Of a stretch of DNA of 64,000 nucleotides, positions 8,049-16,676 are shown piece after piece. The stretch lies in NCBI GenBank assembly GCA_013289835.1, contig JABCZG010000020.1, forward strand, positions 1 to 64,000, written 5' to 3'. This DNA is from Acidobacteriota bacterium. GTDB lineage: Bacteria > Acidobacteriota > Terriglobia > Acidiferrales > UBA7541. Numbering within the stretch: the first letter of the stretch is position 1; each line of letters begins with the position of its first letter. Made by a program: the position numbers and the translations under genes. The notes under the pieces were generated by a model. It saw only the letters and a program-made list of their open reading frames with translations, made no database searches and had not been told where the DNA came from.

Positions 8049-8969
8049 CTAGTGCGTGTGCTCTTCCAGAAACTTTTCGGCGTCGATGGCGGCCATGCAG
8101 CCGGAGCCCGCGGCAGTGACGGCCTGGCGGTAGCGATGATCCTGAACGTCGCCGGCGATGAATACGCCCGGAACGCCGGTCAGGCTGCCGTGTTTGGCGA
8201 TGAGGTAGCCGTTGGCGTCCATTTCGAGTTTGCCTTTGAAGACGATGGAATTGGGGTCGTGGCCAATGGCCACGAAGACGCCGTCCACGGTAATTTCGCG
8301 CGCTTCCTTGGTTTCCGGATTGCGCAGGCGGGCGCCTTCGACGTGACCCTGGGGGGCCACAATTTCTTCGACGACGAAGGGAGTGGTGAACTCGACTTTT
8401 TCGTTGGCCTTTGCGCGGTCAATCATGATTTTCGAGGCACGGAATTCGTTGCGGCGGTGAATCAGATAGACCTTGCTGGCGTAACGCGAGAGAAAATTTG
8501 CCTCCTCCATGGCGGAATCGCCGCCGCCGACGACGGCGATGGGTTTACCGCGAAAAAAATAGCCGTCACAGGTGGCGCAGGTGGAAACACCGTGGCCGAT
8601 CAATTCCTTTTCGCCTTGCAAACCTAGCAGCCGCGCGGAGGCTCCTGCGGCAACGATTAGCGCTTTGGCTTCGTAGGTTTCTTTTCCGGCAATGATTCGA
8701 AAGGGGCGTTTGCTCAGGTCCACTTCGGTGACCGCGCCGGCTTTGAACTCCGTGCCGAACTTCTGCGCCTGTTTGCGCATGTTTTCGATGAGCTCGGGGC
8801 CCATGATGCCGTCGGGAAAGCCGGGATAATTCTCGACGTGGGTGGTGAGGGAAAGCTGGCCGCCGGGTTCGTGCCCGTCCAGAACGAGCGGCTTCAAGTT
8901 GGCGCGCGCTGCGTAGATGGCGGCCGTTAGACCGGCGCATCCGCTACCGATGATGACCACGTTGTGCAT
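8049..8969 (-). CDS. trxB: Thioredoxin reductase
   Basis: A 306-residue flavoprotein that reduces thioredoxin with NADPH. Visible motifs: FAD-binding GSGCAG (8-13), the redox pair CATC (131-134), the NADPH motif GGGDSA beginning at 148, and the C-terminal FAD motif GVFIAGDVQDHRYRQAVTAAGSG. I chose ATG 8969 because GGAG at 8979-8982 is 9 nt upstream; an in-frame GTG at 8984 would overlap that site. A neighbouring thioredoxin is not adjacent; the TlpA-like gene 2 kb away is exported and is probably not its substrate. Confidence 0.95.
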   Translation of the reverse strand: MHNVVIIGSGCAGLTAAIYAARANLKPLVLDGHEPGGQLSLTTHVENYPGFPDGIMGPELIENMRKQAQKFGTEFKAGAVTEVDLSKRPFRIIAGKETYEAKALIVAAGASARLLGLQGEKELIGHGVSTCATCDGYFFRGKPIAVVGGGDSAMEEANFLSRYASKVYLIHRRNEFRASKIMIDRAKANEKVEFTTPFVVEEIVAPQGHVEGARLRNPETKEAREITVDGVFVAIGHDPNSIVFKGKLEMDANGYLIAKHGSLTGVPGVFIAGDVQDHRYRQAVTAAGSGCMAAIDAEKFLEEHTH

Positions 8970-9102
8970 TCCGTTTTTCTCCACATATTAGATTCAGCGC
9001 GGCGCCCGCCGGATTCAACGGACTCGGTATTGTAGCATTGCCCTCGATGCGAATCGGAATTCGCGGGAGCCAAATTGGAGAGACGTTTGAGGGAGAGCTG
9101 CG

Positions 9103-9132
9103 TTGACCGGGGGAAAGTGCTGCCGTTATAGT
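9103..9132 (+). promoter_or_regulatory. Sigma70-type promoter for the DinB-family gene
   Basis: TTGACC (9103-9108), an 18-nt spacer and TATAGT (9127-9132), each 5/6 to consensus, point at the gene starting 38 nt downstream. Confidence 0.65.
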
Positions 9133-9169
9133 TTGGAGAAACAAATGGTTGCCTGAGGAGAAAGCAACG

Positions 9170-9691
9170 ATGGATCCAAGATACCCGATTGGGAAACTTG
9201 AAATGCCGGCGCAGGTTTCGCAGGCGCGGCGGCAGCAGGCGATGGATGAGATTGCGTCAACGCCAGCCAAACTGCGCGCGGCGGTGAAGGGCTTGAACGA
9301 CACGCAACTCGACACGCCGTATCGCGAAGGGGGTTGGACGGTGCGGCAGCTTGTGCACCACATACCGGATAGCCACTTGAACGCGTACGTGCGGCTGAAG
9401 CTCGCGCTCACCGAAGAAAGTCCGACCATCAAGCCGTATGACGAGGCGGCGTGGGCAAATTTGGCGGATTCGAATTCGACGCCGATTGAGGTTTCGCTCA
9501 CGCTGATGGATTCGATACACGATCGCTGGGTGCGCATCTGGAGATCGTTGAAGCCGGAGCAGTTCGCGCGCAAGCTGGTGCATCCGGATAGCGGAGAGCG
9601 AACCGTGGACTGGATGCTTTTTCTCTACGAGTGGCACGGGAAACATCACACGGCGCACATCACGGAACTCCGCAAACAGAAGGGCTGGTAG
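9170..9691 (+). CDS. DinB/YfiT-family putative metal-dependent hydrolase/transferase
   Basis: Start ATG 9170 is preceded by GAGGAG (9155-9160). The 173-residue protein begins DPRYPIGKLEMP, typical of the YfiT/BstA branch of the DinB four-helix-bundle superfamily, and carries the three-histidine metal site: one His in RQLVHHIPDSH and two in WHGKHHTAHI near the C-terminus. BstA uses bacillithiol in Firmicutes; acidobacterial homologues are annotated only as putative metal-dependent hydrolases, so I do not claim that substrate. It heads a plus-strand run of genes with the methyltransferase and the next hypothetical gene. Confidence 0.85.
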   Translation: MDPRYPIGKLEMPAQVSQARRQQAMDEIASTPAKLRAAVKGLNDTQLDTPYREGGWTVRQLVHHIPDSHLNAYVRLKLALTEESPTIKPYDEAAWANLADSNSTPIEVSLTLMDSIHDRWVRIWRSLKPEQFARKLVHPDSGERTVDWMLFLYEWHGKHHTAHITELRKQKGW

Positions 9692-9715
9692 CCGGCGGAA
9701 CTGCGGCCTGCTCGA

Positions 9716-10483
9716 ATGAACTCCACGCAAACTTGGGACCCGGAGCGTTACGCTCGCAACGCCCGTTTTGTGAGCGATCTTGCCGGGCCAGTGGTCGAGT
9801 TACTGGATCCACGGCGGGGAGAGCGCATCCTCGATCTCGGTTGTGGAGATGGGGTGTTGACGGCGAAGCTCGCCGCGATGGGCTGCGAAATGGTTGGAGT
9901 TGACGGGAGCGGCCCGCAGATCGAAGCGGCGCGAAAGCTTGGTTTAGATGCGCGCGTCATGGACGGCGAAAAGCTCTCCTTCGATGAGGAGTTTGACGCG
10001 GTGTTCAGCAACGCGGCGTTGCACTGGATGCGCAGCCCCGAGGCAGTGATCGCAGGCGTGCGGCGGGCGTTGCGGCGGAAAGGGCGGTTTGTCGCGGAAC
10101 TTGGCGGATACGGGTGTGTTGCGAAAATCAAAAAGGCGCTCGTTGATGCGCTGAATCGCCGCGGGCTAGATGGCGAGGCTGCGGTGCCGTGGTATTTTCC
10201 GACAGTCGAAGAGTACTCGGCGTTGCTGAAGAAAGCCGGCTTTTCCGTGGGCTATATTGCGCTGGTGCCTCGCCCTACGCCGCTTCCCGGCGATGTCACT
10301 GGCTGGCTGGAGACGTTCGCGGAGAGTTTCCTGGGTCGCTTACCTGCTGCGGAGCGTCCTGCGTATGTCGCCGAAGTGCGCGAAGCGTTGCGGCCATTGT
10401 TGGTGGATGCGGAAGGCAAATGGACCGCGGATTATGTGCGGTTGCGGTTTACGGCTTCGAGGTCGATTGTCGGTAATGTGTGA
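9716..10483 (+). CDS. Class I SAM-dependent methyltransferase
   Basis: A 255-residue cytoplasmic methyltransferase. Motif I is ILDLGCGDGVLTAKLA, followed by an acidic motif (GVDGSGPQIEAAR) and FDAVFSNAALHWM, the pattern of the UbiE/Tam (trans-aconitate methyltransferase) group. The C-terminal part (PTVEEYSALLKKAGF and GWLETFAESFLGRLP) also resembles trans-aconitate methyltransferase-like proteins, so a small carboxylic acid substrate is possible but unproven. It starts 24 nt after the DinB gene and its stop overlaps the next start by 4 nt (GTGA), so cotranslation is likely. Confidence 0.9.
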   Translation: MNSTQTWDPERYARNARFVSDLAGPVVELLDPRRGERILDLGCGDGVLTAKLAAMGCEMVGVDGSGPQIEAARKLGLDARVMDGEKLSFDEEFDAVFSNAALHWMRSPEAVIAGVRRALRRKGRFVAELGGYGCVAKIKKALVDALNRRGLDGEAAVPWYFPTVEEYSALLKKAGFSVGYIALVPRPTPLPGDVTGWLETFAESFLGRLPAAERPAYVAEVREALRPLLVDAEGKWTADYVRLRFTASRSIVGNV

Positions 10484-10938
10484 ATCTTAAGGTGCTTCAT
10501 TTGAGAGTAGAAAAGCCTAATTTCGAAGCTGCTGTGACGAAATTCCAAGAATTTCTAAAGGCAAACCACCACTCAGACGAAATTACTTGGGTACAGCCTG
10601 ACGATGTGCTTTTAACAGGCGAGAAGCTAGTGTATGTCCGTGTGCCTAACCAGAAGACGGCTCGCGAGATAGCGCGAAAGACGTATGAAGAGGGAATGCC
10701 ACGAAGGCGCGGAGTGCTATTTAGAACGATCTGCGATCTGGGGAGCACAACATGCTCACACGCGTGGACTCCTGAGAATGACGATGAAGCAGAAGGCCTA
10801 CTTATGCCTGAAGGCCTGAAGCTGACTATTCAGGCCGACAGAATTAAAGGAGTTTCCATCAAGAGTGGCATTCAGTGGGCGTACCTCAGAATTCGATATC
10901 GTCGGAAGCAGAACCTTAGGAAGGAGCTGTTTCGGTGA
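10480..10938 (+). CDS. Hypothetical protein of atypical composition
   Basis: I do not recognise this 152-residue protein. It starts with a GTG that overlaps the methyltransferase stop codon by 4 nt. It is basic and soluble, with no signal peptide or membrane segment, and has two cysteines in ICDLGSTTCSHAW. By eye its DNA is clearly richer in A+T than its neighbours (runs such as AATTCCAAGAATTTCTAAAG), and many codons end in A or T, which suggests recent acquisition. The position directly behind a methyltransferase could mean a shared substrate, but nothing in the sequence shows it. Confidence 0.7.
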   Translation: MNLKVLHLRVEKPNFEAAVTKFQEFLKANHHSDEITWVQPDDVLLTGEKLVYVRVPNQKTAREIARKTYEEGMPRRRGVLFRTICDLGSTTCSHAWTPENDDEAEGLLMPEGLKLTIQADRIKGVSIKSGIQWAYLRIRYRRKQNLRKELFR

Positions 10939-11002
10939 TAAGGGTAAAGTGGCGCGGCCTACTCCGCCTCGTGTACGATACTGCGGCACGCAAGGAGAAC
11001 GC

Positions 11003-11530
11003 ATGAGCCGACCGGCAGGAACTTACGCCATTTTTGAAACTTCGCAGGGGAACGTGGTGGTGCGCTTGCTCGAGAAGGAAGCACCAAAAACGGTTGCGAA
11101 TTTTGTGGGACTCGCCGAAGGCACCAAGGAATTCACGAACGAGAAGACGGGGCAGAAAGAGAAGCGGCCTTTCTACGACGGGCTGATTTTCCACCGCGTT
11201 ATTCCACAGTTCATGATTCAGGGCGGCTGCCCACAGGGCAGCGGAATGGGCGGGCCGGGGTACAAGTTCGCCGATGAGTTTCATCCGTCGCTGAAGCATT
11301 CGAAAGCGGGAAAACTTTCCATGGCCAATAGCGGGCCGGGAACCAACGGGAGCCAGTTCTTTATCACCGTGGCGGCGACACCGTGGCTGGACAATCGCCA
11401 CACGATTTTTGGCGAAGTCGTCGAAGGCCAGGACGTGGCGGACAAAATTTCAAACGTGGCGCGCGATTCCAGCGACCGGCCACGGACTCCTGTAACGCTG
11501 CAAAAGGTGCGCATCGAGCGTATTCCGTAA
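11003..11530 (+). CDS. Cyclophilin-type peptidyl-prolyl isomerase
   Basis: ATG 11003 follows AAGGAG at 10992-10997. The 175-residue protein is a single-domain cyclophilin: FHRVIPQFMIQGGCPQGSGMGGPGYKFADEF includes the catalytic Arg and the Phe/Met/Gln active-site residues, GKLSMANSGPGTNGSQFFIT and LDNRHTIFGEVVEGQDV complete the family signature. No signal peptide is visible, so it should act in the cytoplasm to isomerise Xaa-Pro bonds. It is followed 9 nt later by a small membrane protein gene. Confidence 0.94.
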   Translation: MSRPAGTYAIFETSQGNVVVRLLEKEAPKTVANFVGLAEGTKEFTNEKTGQKEKRPFYDGLIFHRVIPQFMIQGGCPQGSGMGGPGYKFADEFHPSLKHSKAGKLSMANSGPGTNGSQFFITVAATPWLDNRHTIFGEVVEGQDVADKISNVARDSSDRPRTPVTLQKVRIERIP

Positions 11531-11539
11531 ACACAAAGC

Positions 11540-11914
11540 ATGCGAATGCTTTCGCCCGAAAAACTCCTGCGACTGATGATCGAATTCATCTTTGTTATGC
11601 TCGGCGTTTTGTTTGCATGGTTCGGGCTTGCAGGACCGGCTCACGGCCGAACGGTAGACCGGCACAGCGTTGCCTGGTTGATCCTCAGCGTGGCATTACT
11701 TCTCTGGGGCCTCCGCGCGCTTTACAAACCGGGCCAGTGGTGGACGCGGTGGCAAAACTGGACGCGCGGGCTGTCGCTGGCGCTTCTGGGACTGGTCATG
11801 CTGGCGATTACGCGCGTGCCCTTCTTGTGGGTGGGCCCGTTGCTGGCGGCCGGTGGCGCCGTGCTGTTGCTGCGCGGCGTTATCGAGGGCATTCTGATTT
11901 TCCGGCCTCGCTGA
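11540..11914 (+). CDS. Small four-helix membrane protein, function unknown
   Basis: This 124-residue protein has four predicted transmembrane segments: about residues 12-32 (IEFIFVMLGVLFAWFGL), 45-60 (AWLILSVALLLWGL), 76-92 (LSLALLGLVMLAI) and 96-115 (FLWVGPLLAAGGAVLLL), with an arginine-rich end. I do not recognise a family. It sits 9 nt behind the cyclophilin gene and so is probably in the same transcript. No charged or histidine pattern suggesting a transport function is evident. Confidence 0.7.
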   Translation: MRMLSPEKLLRLMIEFIFVMLGVLFAWFGLAGPAHGRTVDRHSVAWLILSVALLLWGLRALYKPGQWWTRWQNWTRGLSLALLGLVMLAITRVPFLWVGPLLAAGGAVLLLRGVIEGILIFRPR

Positions 11915-11953
11915 AGAGGCGGGCATTCGATCTAAGGCATGTACTTATGAATT

Positions 11954-11982
11954 CCCGGATTGCCGCCGCCATCGGCTATAAT
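11954..11982 (+). promoter_or_regulatory. Possible mscL promoter
   Basis: A perfect TATAAT at 11977-11982 lies 85 nt before the mscL start. The -35 region is poor (CCCGGA at a 17-nt spacer), so the element is only a candidate. Confidence 0.35.
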
Positions 11983-12067
11983 CCGCGCCACAGACAGCCC
12001 TTCCAGTAAACGGGATTCCGCTCAGGGCTGCCGTTCACACTCATCCAAAGAACGAAGGAGAACGTCC

Positions 12068-12508
12068 GTGCTCAAGGAATTCAAAGAATTTGCCATGCGT
12101 GGCAACGTCATGGATTTAGCTGTCGGAGTCATTATTGGCGCTGCGTTTGGAAAAATTGTGACGTCGCTGGTCGAGGATGTGCTCATGCCGCCCATCGGCC
12201 AACTGGTTGGCAAAGTCGATTTTTCAAACTTGTTCGTAAGCCTGAGCGGGAGGCATTTCGATTCGATTGCGGCGGCCAAAGCGGCGGTCCCGCCAGGGTC
12301 AACGCTGAACTATGGGATCTTCATCAACAACACGATTAATTTTCTGATCGTGGCGTTCGTGGTTTTCCTGGTAGTCCAACAGATGAATCGCCTCACGAGA
12401 AAACAAGTCGCGCCGCCCGCGCCGACCACCAAGGACTGCCCGCAGTGCGCGATGCCGATTCCTCTGGCGGCGAAGCGGTGCGGGCATTGCACCTCGCAGC
12501 TGGCTTGA
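12068..12508 (+). CDS. mscL: Large-conductance mechanosensitive channel with C-terminal zinc ribbon
   Basis: The GTG start at 12068 has AAGGAG 7 nt upstream. The first ~105 of 146 residues are Msc[30 protein letters not shown] (N-terminal helix and TM1), a periplasmic loop, then [22 protein letters not shown] (TM2). It opens under osmotic downshock to release solutes. In place of the usual charged C-terminal helix bundle, the tail after [12 protein letters not shown] is a [18 protein letters not shown] zinc ribbon, an architecture I have seen in other bacterial MscL proteins. The tail is cytoplasmic. Confidence 0.95.
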   Translation: MLKEFKEFAMRGNVMDLAVGVIIGAAFGKIVTSLVEDVLMPPIGQLVGKVDFSNLFVSLSGRHFDSIAAAKAAVPPGSTLNYGIFINNTINFLIVAFVVFLVVQQMNRLTRKQVAPPAPTTKDCPQCAMPIPLAAKRCGHCTSQLA

Positions 12509-12533
12509 CCCGGTGTCTCTGCGCCAAAGAACT

Positions 12534-12697
12534 GTTCTTAGTTCTAAGTAATAAGTTGTTAGCAGGAATCATGGAGGATCGGAATTGGGAAGGACGTATT
12601 TTGGCGGGCGGACTAAGACTAGAACCGGATGGCGCAAAACAGGATAGCCAGCGGCTTTCGACAGCACACTAACAACTAAAAACTAAGAACTAACTAC
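12534..12697. repeat. Imperfect inverted repeat of TTAGTT words
   Basis: The segment at 12534-12563 (containing GTTCTTAGTT and GTTGTTAG) recurs in inverted orientation at 12668-12697, enclosing about 105 bp with no convincing gene. It could be a degenerate miniature element or another member of the TCAGT/TTAGT low-complexity family found in several gaps here. No flanking direct repeat is obvious. Confidence 0.45.
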
Positions 12698-12705
12698 TGC
12701 TTTCC

Positions 12706-14973
12706 TCAGCTCTTCGGCTCTTTTTTCTTCTTGTTGGTTTCCAGATGGGCGCGCAAGCGGGCGACCACGATATCTTCGTGCCCTTCGTCAAGCTCCTTTT
12801 GCACTTCTTCCAGCGCGAAGTGCACCACGTCATGATGGTGAATCTCCTGCGGGGCCAGAGCATCGCTGAAGCGCAGCCAAAGCCGGTGCAAGAGATTGAC
12901 TTCGTTGGCGGTCAGGTTTGGCGCATGCGGCCCGAGGACTTTGTAGACCTTGTCCCCGTTGGGCATGTGAATCTCGAGATTGAATTGTGGCCTCTGGTCG
13001 CCAAGCTTTTCCCAGGCGTCACCGATCAGCCGCGCTTGCTCTTCGGTGCTCTCGTGCGTGGAATGGCCGAGGACGATGGTGCTGGACTGCAGCGATGTTG
13101 CCGCACGAAGAATGCCGTCCGAGAGATCGTTGGCGGCGACCACGGCCAGGCGGATGGACTTGCCGCGCTTTTCCGCGAGCGCCAGCGCTTGTGAAAAAAG
13201 CTGCTGCTCGATACTGCCGAAGAGCTGTTCGGCTTCGAGCTCGTATTCGCCGGACGCGGAGCGGCGCAACAAGCGAACGTGAAGCACGATGACGTCGCGG
13301 CGGCCCGGTTTGACGCGGTCAAGCACATTTCCGAGGTGATAAAGAGCGTGAAGGTTGCTGACAGGCACAAGAATGTTGCCGGGGCGCGCGCCGACGGCTG
13401 AAGGAGTCAGCTCGCCTTCCATTTCGAGATGGAACTGGTCCATTTCAACGTGTTTGGTATTGCCGCGCCGGTGATGCGTAAACCGTTCGGAGAGCGTGAA
13501 GATGATGAAGAGCACGACGGAAAAGGTGACGCCGGCGATGGTGGCGTCTTTTTTCGTGAAGAGGTTTACGACGGCGATTCCGAGCAAAACCAGCGTGATG
13601 AGGCCGAGGCCGAGCGGAATTTCCACGCCAAAAATCGTGAAATTCAGCGGAACGCGGTACTCGCGATCGCCCGGGTGCGTGTAGCGCAGGATGAGCACCG
13701 CCAGGCCTTTCATGGCAAAACTCCAAATCACGCCGAAGGCATAGAGGTTCGCGAGAAACGTCACGTTGCCGCGGCTGATGATGATGGTGAGGATCTGCAA
13801 CCCCGCGACAATGTTGATGATGCGGTAGGAGGTGCCAAACCGGCGGTGTGGCTGGCGGAACCAGTCGGCCAGAACGCCGTCTTCGGAGACGCGGTTGAGC
13901 ACGCCGTTCGAACCGACGATTGCGGTATTGACCGCGCCCGCCAGAATCATGGTGCCCACCACGACGACGAAGGCGTGGAAGACGAGGCGCACCAAGAACG
14001 GTCCTTCCAGACTCATCGCCAGGCCGCCAATGAGGTTTTCCAGATAGTTCTGGCGAATGTTGTCCGGAATGATCATCACGGCGAAAAAGGAGACCAGTGA
14101 AGTGAAGACCAGGCTGTAGATAAAAATGACCAGGCCGGTTTTCTTCAGGTTCGGCAGCTTGGGATGCTCGATTTCGCGGTAGACCTGGGCGAGGGATTCT
14201 TCGCCGCTCATGGCCAGGACGGAATGGCCGAGGCCGATGAAGATTGCGAGGATGCCGGCAAAATGCGCGAAGTGCACGCCGTAAAGCCAGCCCATGGCGT
14301 TGGGCTCAAGCTTCAAGTTCTTCGGATGCGGGATCGGTGGAAGCGAGGGATGGCGCAGCCAGACGGTGTAGATGCACCAAGAAATGAGGATCACCACCAT
14401 GACGGTGGTGACCTGCATGATGCGCATGGCCTTCTGGCTGGATTCGTGGACGCCCTTGACGTTGTACCACCAGAAATAAATGGTCACGAAGATGGCGAAT
14501 ACCGCGGCGCCGAATCCTGGGGAGATGTGCAGATGCAGATGGACGTAATCGAACGTTTCGTTGCATAGGCCGACGATATATTGGCCGGCGGAGACGCCGC
14601 TGATGGGGCCGGTGAGGATGTAATCGAACATCAGCGCGGAGACGCTGAACTTGGCAAGTGTTCCGCCCATCGCTTCCTTGACGACGCGATAGACGCCGCC
14701 GCGCACGAACATGCTGCAGCTCTCGACGTAGATGGCGCGCACGGCGTAGGAGAAGAGCATGATGCCGAGGATGAACCACGGCGCGGCCTTGCCGATGTAG
14801 GCTTCGGCTTCGCCACCGGCGTAGTAGGCGGAAGAAGCGAGATCGTTGAGCACAATCGCCGCGGCGCGCCAAAAGGAAATGAAGCTGAGGAGCGCCGTGG
14901 TGGCAACAAGAACACGCGGAATTCCGCCGCCACGGCTGCCTGCGGCAGCAGGGCTATTGGGAGTGCTGCTCAT
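12706..14973 (-). CDS. APC-superfamily permease with C-terminal USP-like domain
   Basis: A 755-residue inner-membrane transporter. Residues ~20-490 form about 12 transmembrane segments of the amino acid-polyamine-organocation superfamily, with the helix-1/2 region ATTALLSFISFWRAAAIVLNDLASSAYYAGG and a Gly-rich PISGVSAGQYIVG stretch. After HHRRGNTKHVEMDQFHLEMEGEL comes a soluble tail of ~240 residues containing ILVPVSNLHALYHL, VIVLHVRLL and IVLGHST, which resembles a universal stress protein fold, then a Glu/Lys-rich helix. The substrate is unknown; the tail suggests nucleotide-dependent control. Confidence 0.88.
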   Translation of the reverse strand: MSSTPNSPAAAGSRGGGIPRVLVATTALLSFISFWRAAAIVLNDLASSAYYAGGEAEAYIGKAAPWFILGIMLFSYAVRAIYVESCSMFVRGGVYRVVKEAMGGTLAKFSVSALMFDYILTGPISGVSAGQYIVGLCNETFDYVHLHLHISPGFGAAVFAIFVTIYFWWYNVKGVHESSQKAMRIMQVTTVMVVILISWCIYTVWLRHPSLPPIPHPKNLKLEPNAMGWLYGVHFAHFAGILAIFIGLGHSVLAMSGEESLAQVYREIEHPKLPNLKKTGLVIFIYSLVFTSLVSFFAVMIIPDNIRQNYLENLIGGLAMSLEGPFLVRLVFHAFVVVVGTMILAGAVNTAIVGSNGVLNRVSEDGVLADWFRQPHRRFGTSYRIINIVAGLQILTIIISRGNVTFLANLYAFGVIWSFAMKGLAVLILRYTHPGDREYRVPLNFTIFGVEIPLGLGLITLVLLGIAVVNLFTKKDATIAGVTFSVVLFIIFTLSERFTHHRRGNTKHVEMDQFHLEMEGELTPSAVGARPGNILVPVSNLHALYHLGNVLDRVKPGRRDVIVLHVRLLRRSASGEYELEAEQLFGSIEQQLFSQALALAEKRGKSIRLAVVAANDLSDGILRAATSLQSSTIVLGHSTHESTEEQARLIGDAWEKLGDQRPQFNLEIHMPNGDKVYKVLGPHAPNLTANEVNLLHRLWLRFSDALAPQEIHHHDVVHFALEEVQKELDEGHEDIVVARLRAHLETNKKKKEPKS

Positions 14974-15062
14974 GTCTGGGTTTCGCTAAGTTGCAGGTTG
15001 AAATGCTCGCATTTTTGCGGCGCTAAGTCTAGCGAGGCGGGGCGGCGGATTGCCGAATTGGT

Positions 15063-15455
15063 CTAGCTTTCGGGAGTGCGGAAGGCTTTGGCGCATTCGG
15101 CGCAGGGGCAGATGATGCGGAAATAGTCGTAGCTGTAGATGCCGGTGGAGTGGCCGTCGGAGAAGCTGAGTTGAATGGCGTAGCTGCCTATTTGCGTGGC
15201 GGCTTGGGCGCGGGGCTTGGGCTTGAACATCGGCAGGGCGGGAGAGGAGAGAAACGCTGGAGCGGGTTCCGCGCTGTGGTCGGCTTTCTTGCCGCGTGCA
15301 TCACTGCAAGTTGCGCAGGGGCACTCTTCGCGGAGATAGGTGAAATCGTAATGGCTGGCGTGGCCGTCGGCCCAGGCAATGTCTATGCCGGCACCGTTCG
15401 AAATGTGAATCTTGATGCTGGTGGGCTTTTTTCGCGGGTCGGCAGGGGTCGGCAT
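15063..15455 (-). CDS. DUF971 (GBBH-like N-terminal) protein, last gene of iron operon
   Basis: This 130-residue protein is a DUF971 domain: IAWADGHASHYDFTYLREECPCATC and a second DGHSTGIYSYDYFR stretch. Cysteines are clustered as C45-P-C47-A-T-C50 and C116-P-C118-A-E-C121, a pair of near-identical CPCAxC motifs that could bind a metal or Fe-S cluster. DUF971 proteins occur alone or beside ApbC/Mrp-type Fe-S carriers and as the N-domain of gamma-butyrobetaine hydroxylase. Here the gene begins 15 nt after the ATPase-DtxR gene, so it is almost certainly cotranscribed with the iron transporter. Confidence 0.85.
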   Translation of the reverse strand: MPTPADPRKKPTSIKIHISNGAGIDIAWADGHASHYDFTYLREECPCATCSDARGKKADHSAEPAPAFLSSPALPMFKPKPRAQAATQIGSYAIQLSFSDGHSTGIYSYDYFRIICPCAECAKAFRTPES

Positions 15456-15470
15456 GATTTCGAAGTGAGT

Positions 15471-16676
15471 TTAGGCCTTGGACTTGCCGTCGCAACAATC
15501 GCCGGGCGGGATGGGATTTCCGTGGGGGCAAGTTTTCGGGTGCCCTAGAAATGTGCAGATGCGCTGATCGAGTTCGGGGCTGATGATGTGTTCGAATTTG
15601 CAGGCTTGCGTGTGGGCTTCGGTGTCGTCGATGGAGAAAGTGTCTTTGAAGAGGCGCTCGGCCAGGCGGTGACGGCGGACGACGCCGCGGGCGCGCTGGC
15701 TGCCGACGGGAGTGAGTTGGACTTCGCCGTTTTGCAGTTCCACCAAGCGCAGATCGGACATGCGCGACAGAACGCGCGCGGCGGGTTCATCCGACACGAC
15801 TGGAAGTTTTCCCGCGGGACCGGTGGCGTGAAGGCTTGCTGCCTGCGCGGGCTTCCCTTCTTCGCCGAAAATCCAGATTTGTTCGAGCAGATGGTCGAAG
15901 CGAATTTCGTCGTCGGTGGAGACGGCGGTGCAACAGTCGGCCGTGTCGGCGAGAGGACACGCGAGCGGATGGCCTGGTCCATGTTGCGCCGTGTCGAAAT
16001 GCAAGTGGCCGTGGGCTAGCTCGATGCGGCGGTCGGCCTGGCGCGCGATGTCCGGATCGTGGGTGACCATCAGGATGGTGTGGCCGGCGTTGTGCAACTC
16101 GCGGAAGATTTGAAGCACGATGGTTTCGTTGGCTTCGTCGAGATTTCCCGTTGGCTCGTCTGCGAGGATCAGCTTCGGCTGGTTGATTAGGGCGCGGGCG
16201 ATGGCAACGCGTTGTTGTTCGCCGCCGGAAAGCTGCGCGGGAAGATGCGTCAGGCGGTCGCCGAGGCCGACGCGCTTTAGCGCTTCGGCGGCCTGCTTTT
16301 CGTCGGTGATGCTATGAAAATACTGCGCCAGCATTACGTTTTCCACGGCTGTGAGATACGGCACGAGATGGAATTGCTGGAAGACGAAGCCTACTTTTTC
16401 CGCGCGGTAACGCACGATTTCGTTTTCACGGAGTTTCGAGAGGTCGACGCCGTCAACGACGACGCGGCCGGAGGTCAGCGTGTCCAGGCCGCCGAGAATG
16501 TTGATCAGCGTGGTTTTGCCGGAGCCGGAAGGGCCCATCAGAGCAACCCACTCGCCGGTGTTCACGCCGAAGCTGACGCCGCCGAGTGCGCGCAGGACGC
16601 CGTATTGCTTGGTCAAATTTTCGATGACTACTTGCGTCGCCGCGATGCGCGGGGGCGCTTGCACTACGGAACTCAC
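15471..16676 (-). CDS. ABC transporter ATPase fused to a DtxR-like iron-sensor domain
   Basis: A 401-residue fusion. Residues ~16-225 are a LolD/MacB-type ATPase: Walker A GPSGSGKT 48-55, Q101, signature LSGGEQQ 149-155, Walker B LILADEP 169-175, switch H206. A His/Cys-rich linker follows (H222, H224, H226, H232, H236, C240, C248, C249). Residues ~257-395 align along their length with DtxR/IdeR: winged-helix region, [22 protein letters not shown], then [11 protein letters not shown] and [13 protein letters not shown]. The DtxR metal ligands are all present: H336 and E340 (HRLAE), H355, C359, E362, H363. Cys at the 102-equivalent favours iron over manganese. The first helices of the HTH are degenerate. 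It overlaps the upstream permease by 4 nt. Confidence 0.9.
   Translation of the reverse strand: MSSVVQAPPRIAATQVVIENLTKQYGVLRALGGVSFGVNTGEWVALMGPSGSGKTTLINILGGLDTLTSGRVVVDGVDLSKLRENEIVRYRAEKVGFVFQQFHLVPYLTAVENVMLAQYFHSITDEKQAAEALKRVGLGDRLTHLPAQLSGGEQQRVAIARALINQPKLILADEPTGNLDEANETIVLQIFRELHNAGHTILMVTHDPDIARQADRRIELAHGHLHFDTAQHGPGHPLACPLADTADCCTAVSTDDEIRFDHLLEQIWIFGEEGKPAQAASLHATGPAGKLPVVSDEPAARVLSRMSDLRLVELQNGEVQLTPVGSQRARGVVRRHRLAERLFKDTFSIDDTEAHTQACKFEHIISPELDQRICTFLGHPKTCPHGNPIPPGDCCDGKSKA

Noticed and set aside
15471..16676. Two separate genes (ATPase and DtxR) joined by error
   Set aside because: One uninterrupted frame with a long linker and no internal start with ribosome-binding site at the junction was seen; sequencing error cannot be excluded without reads.
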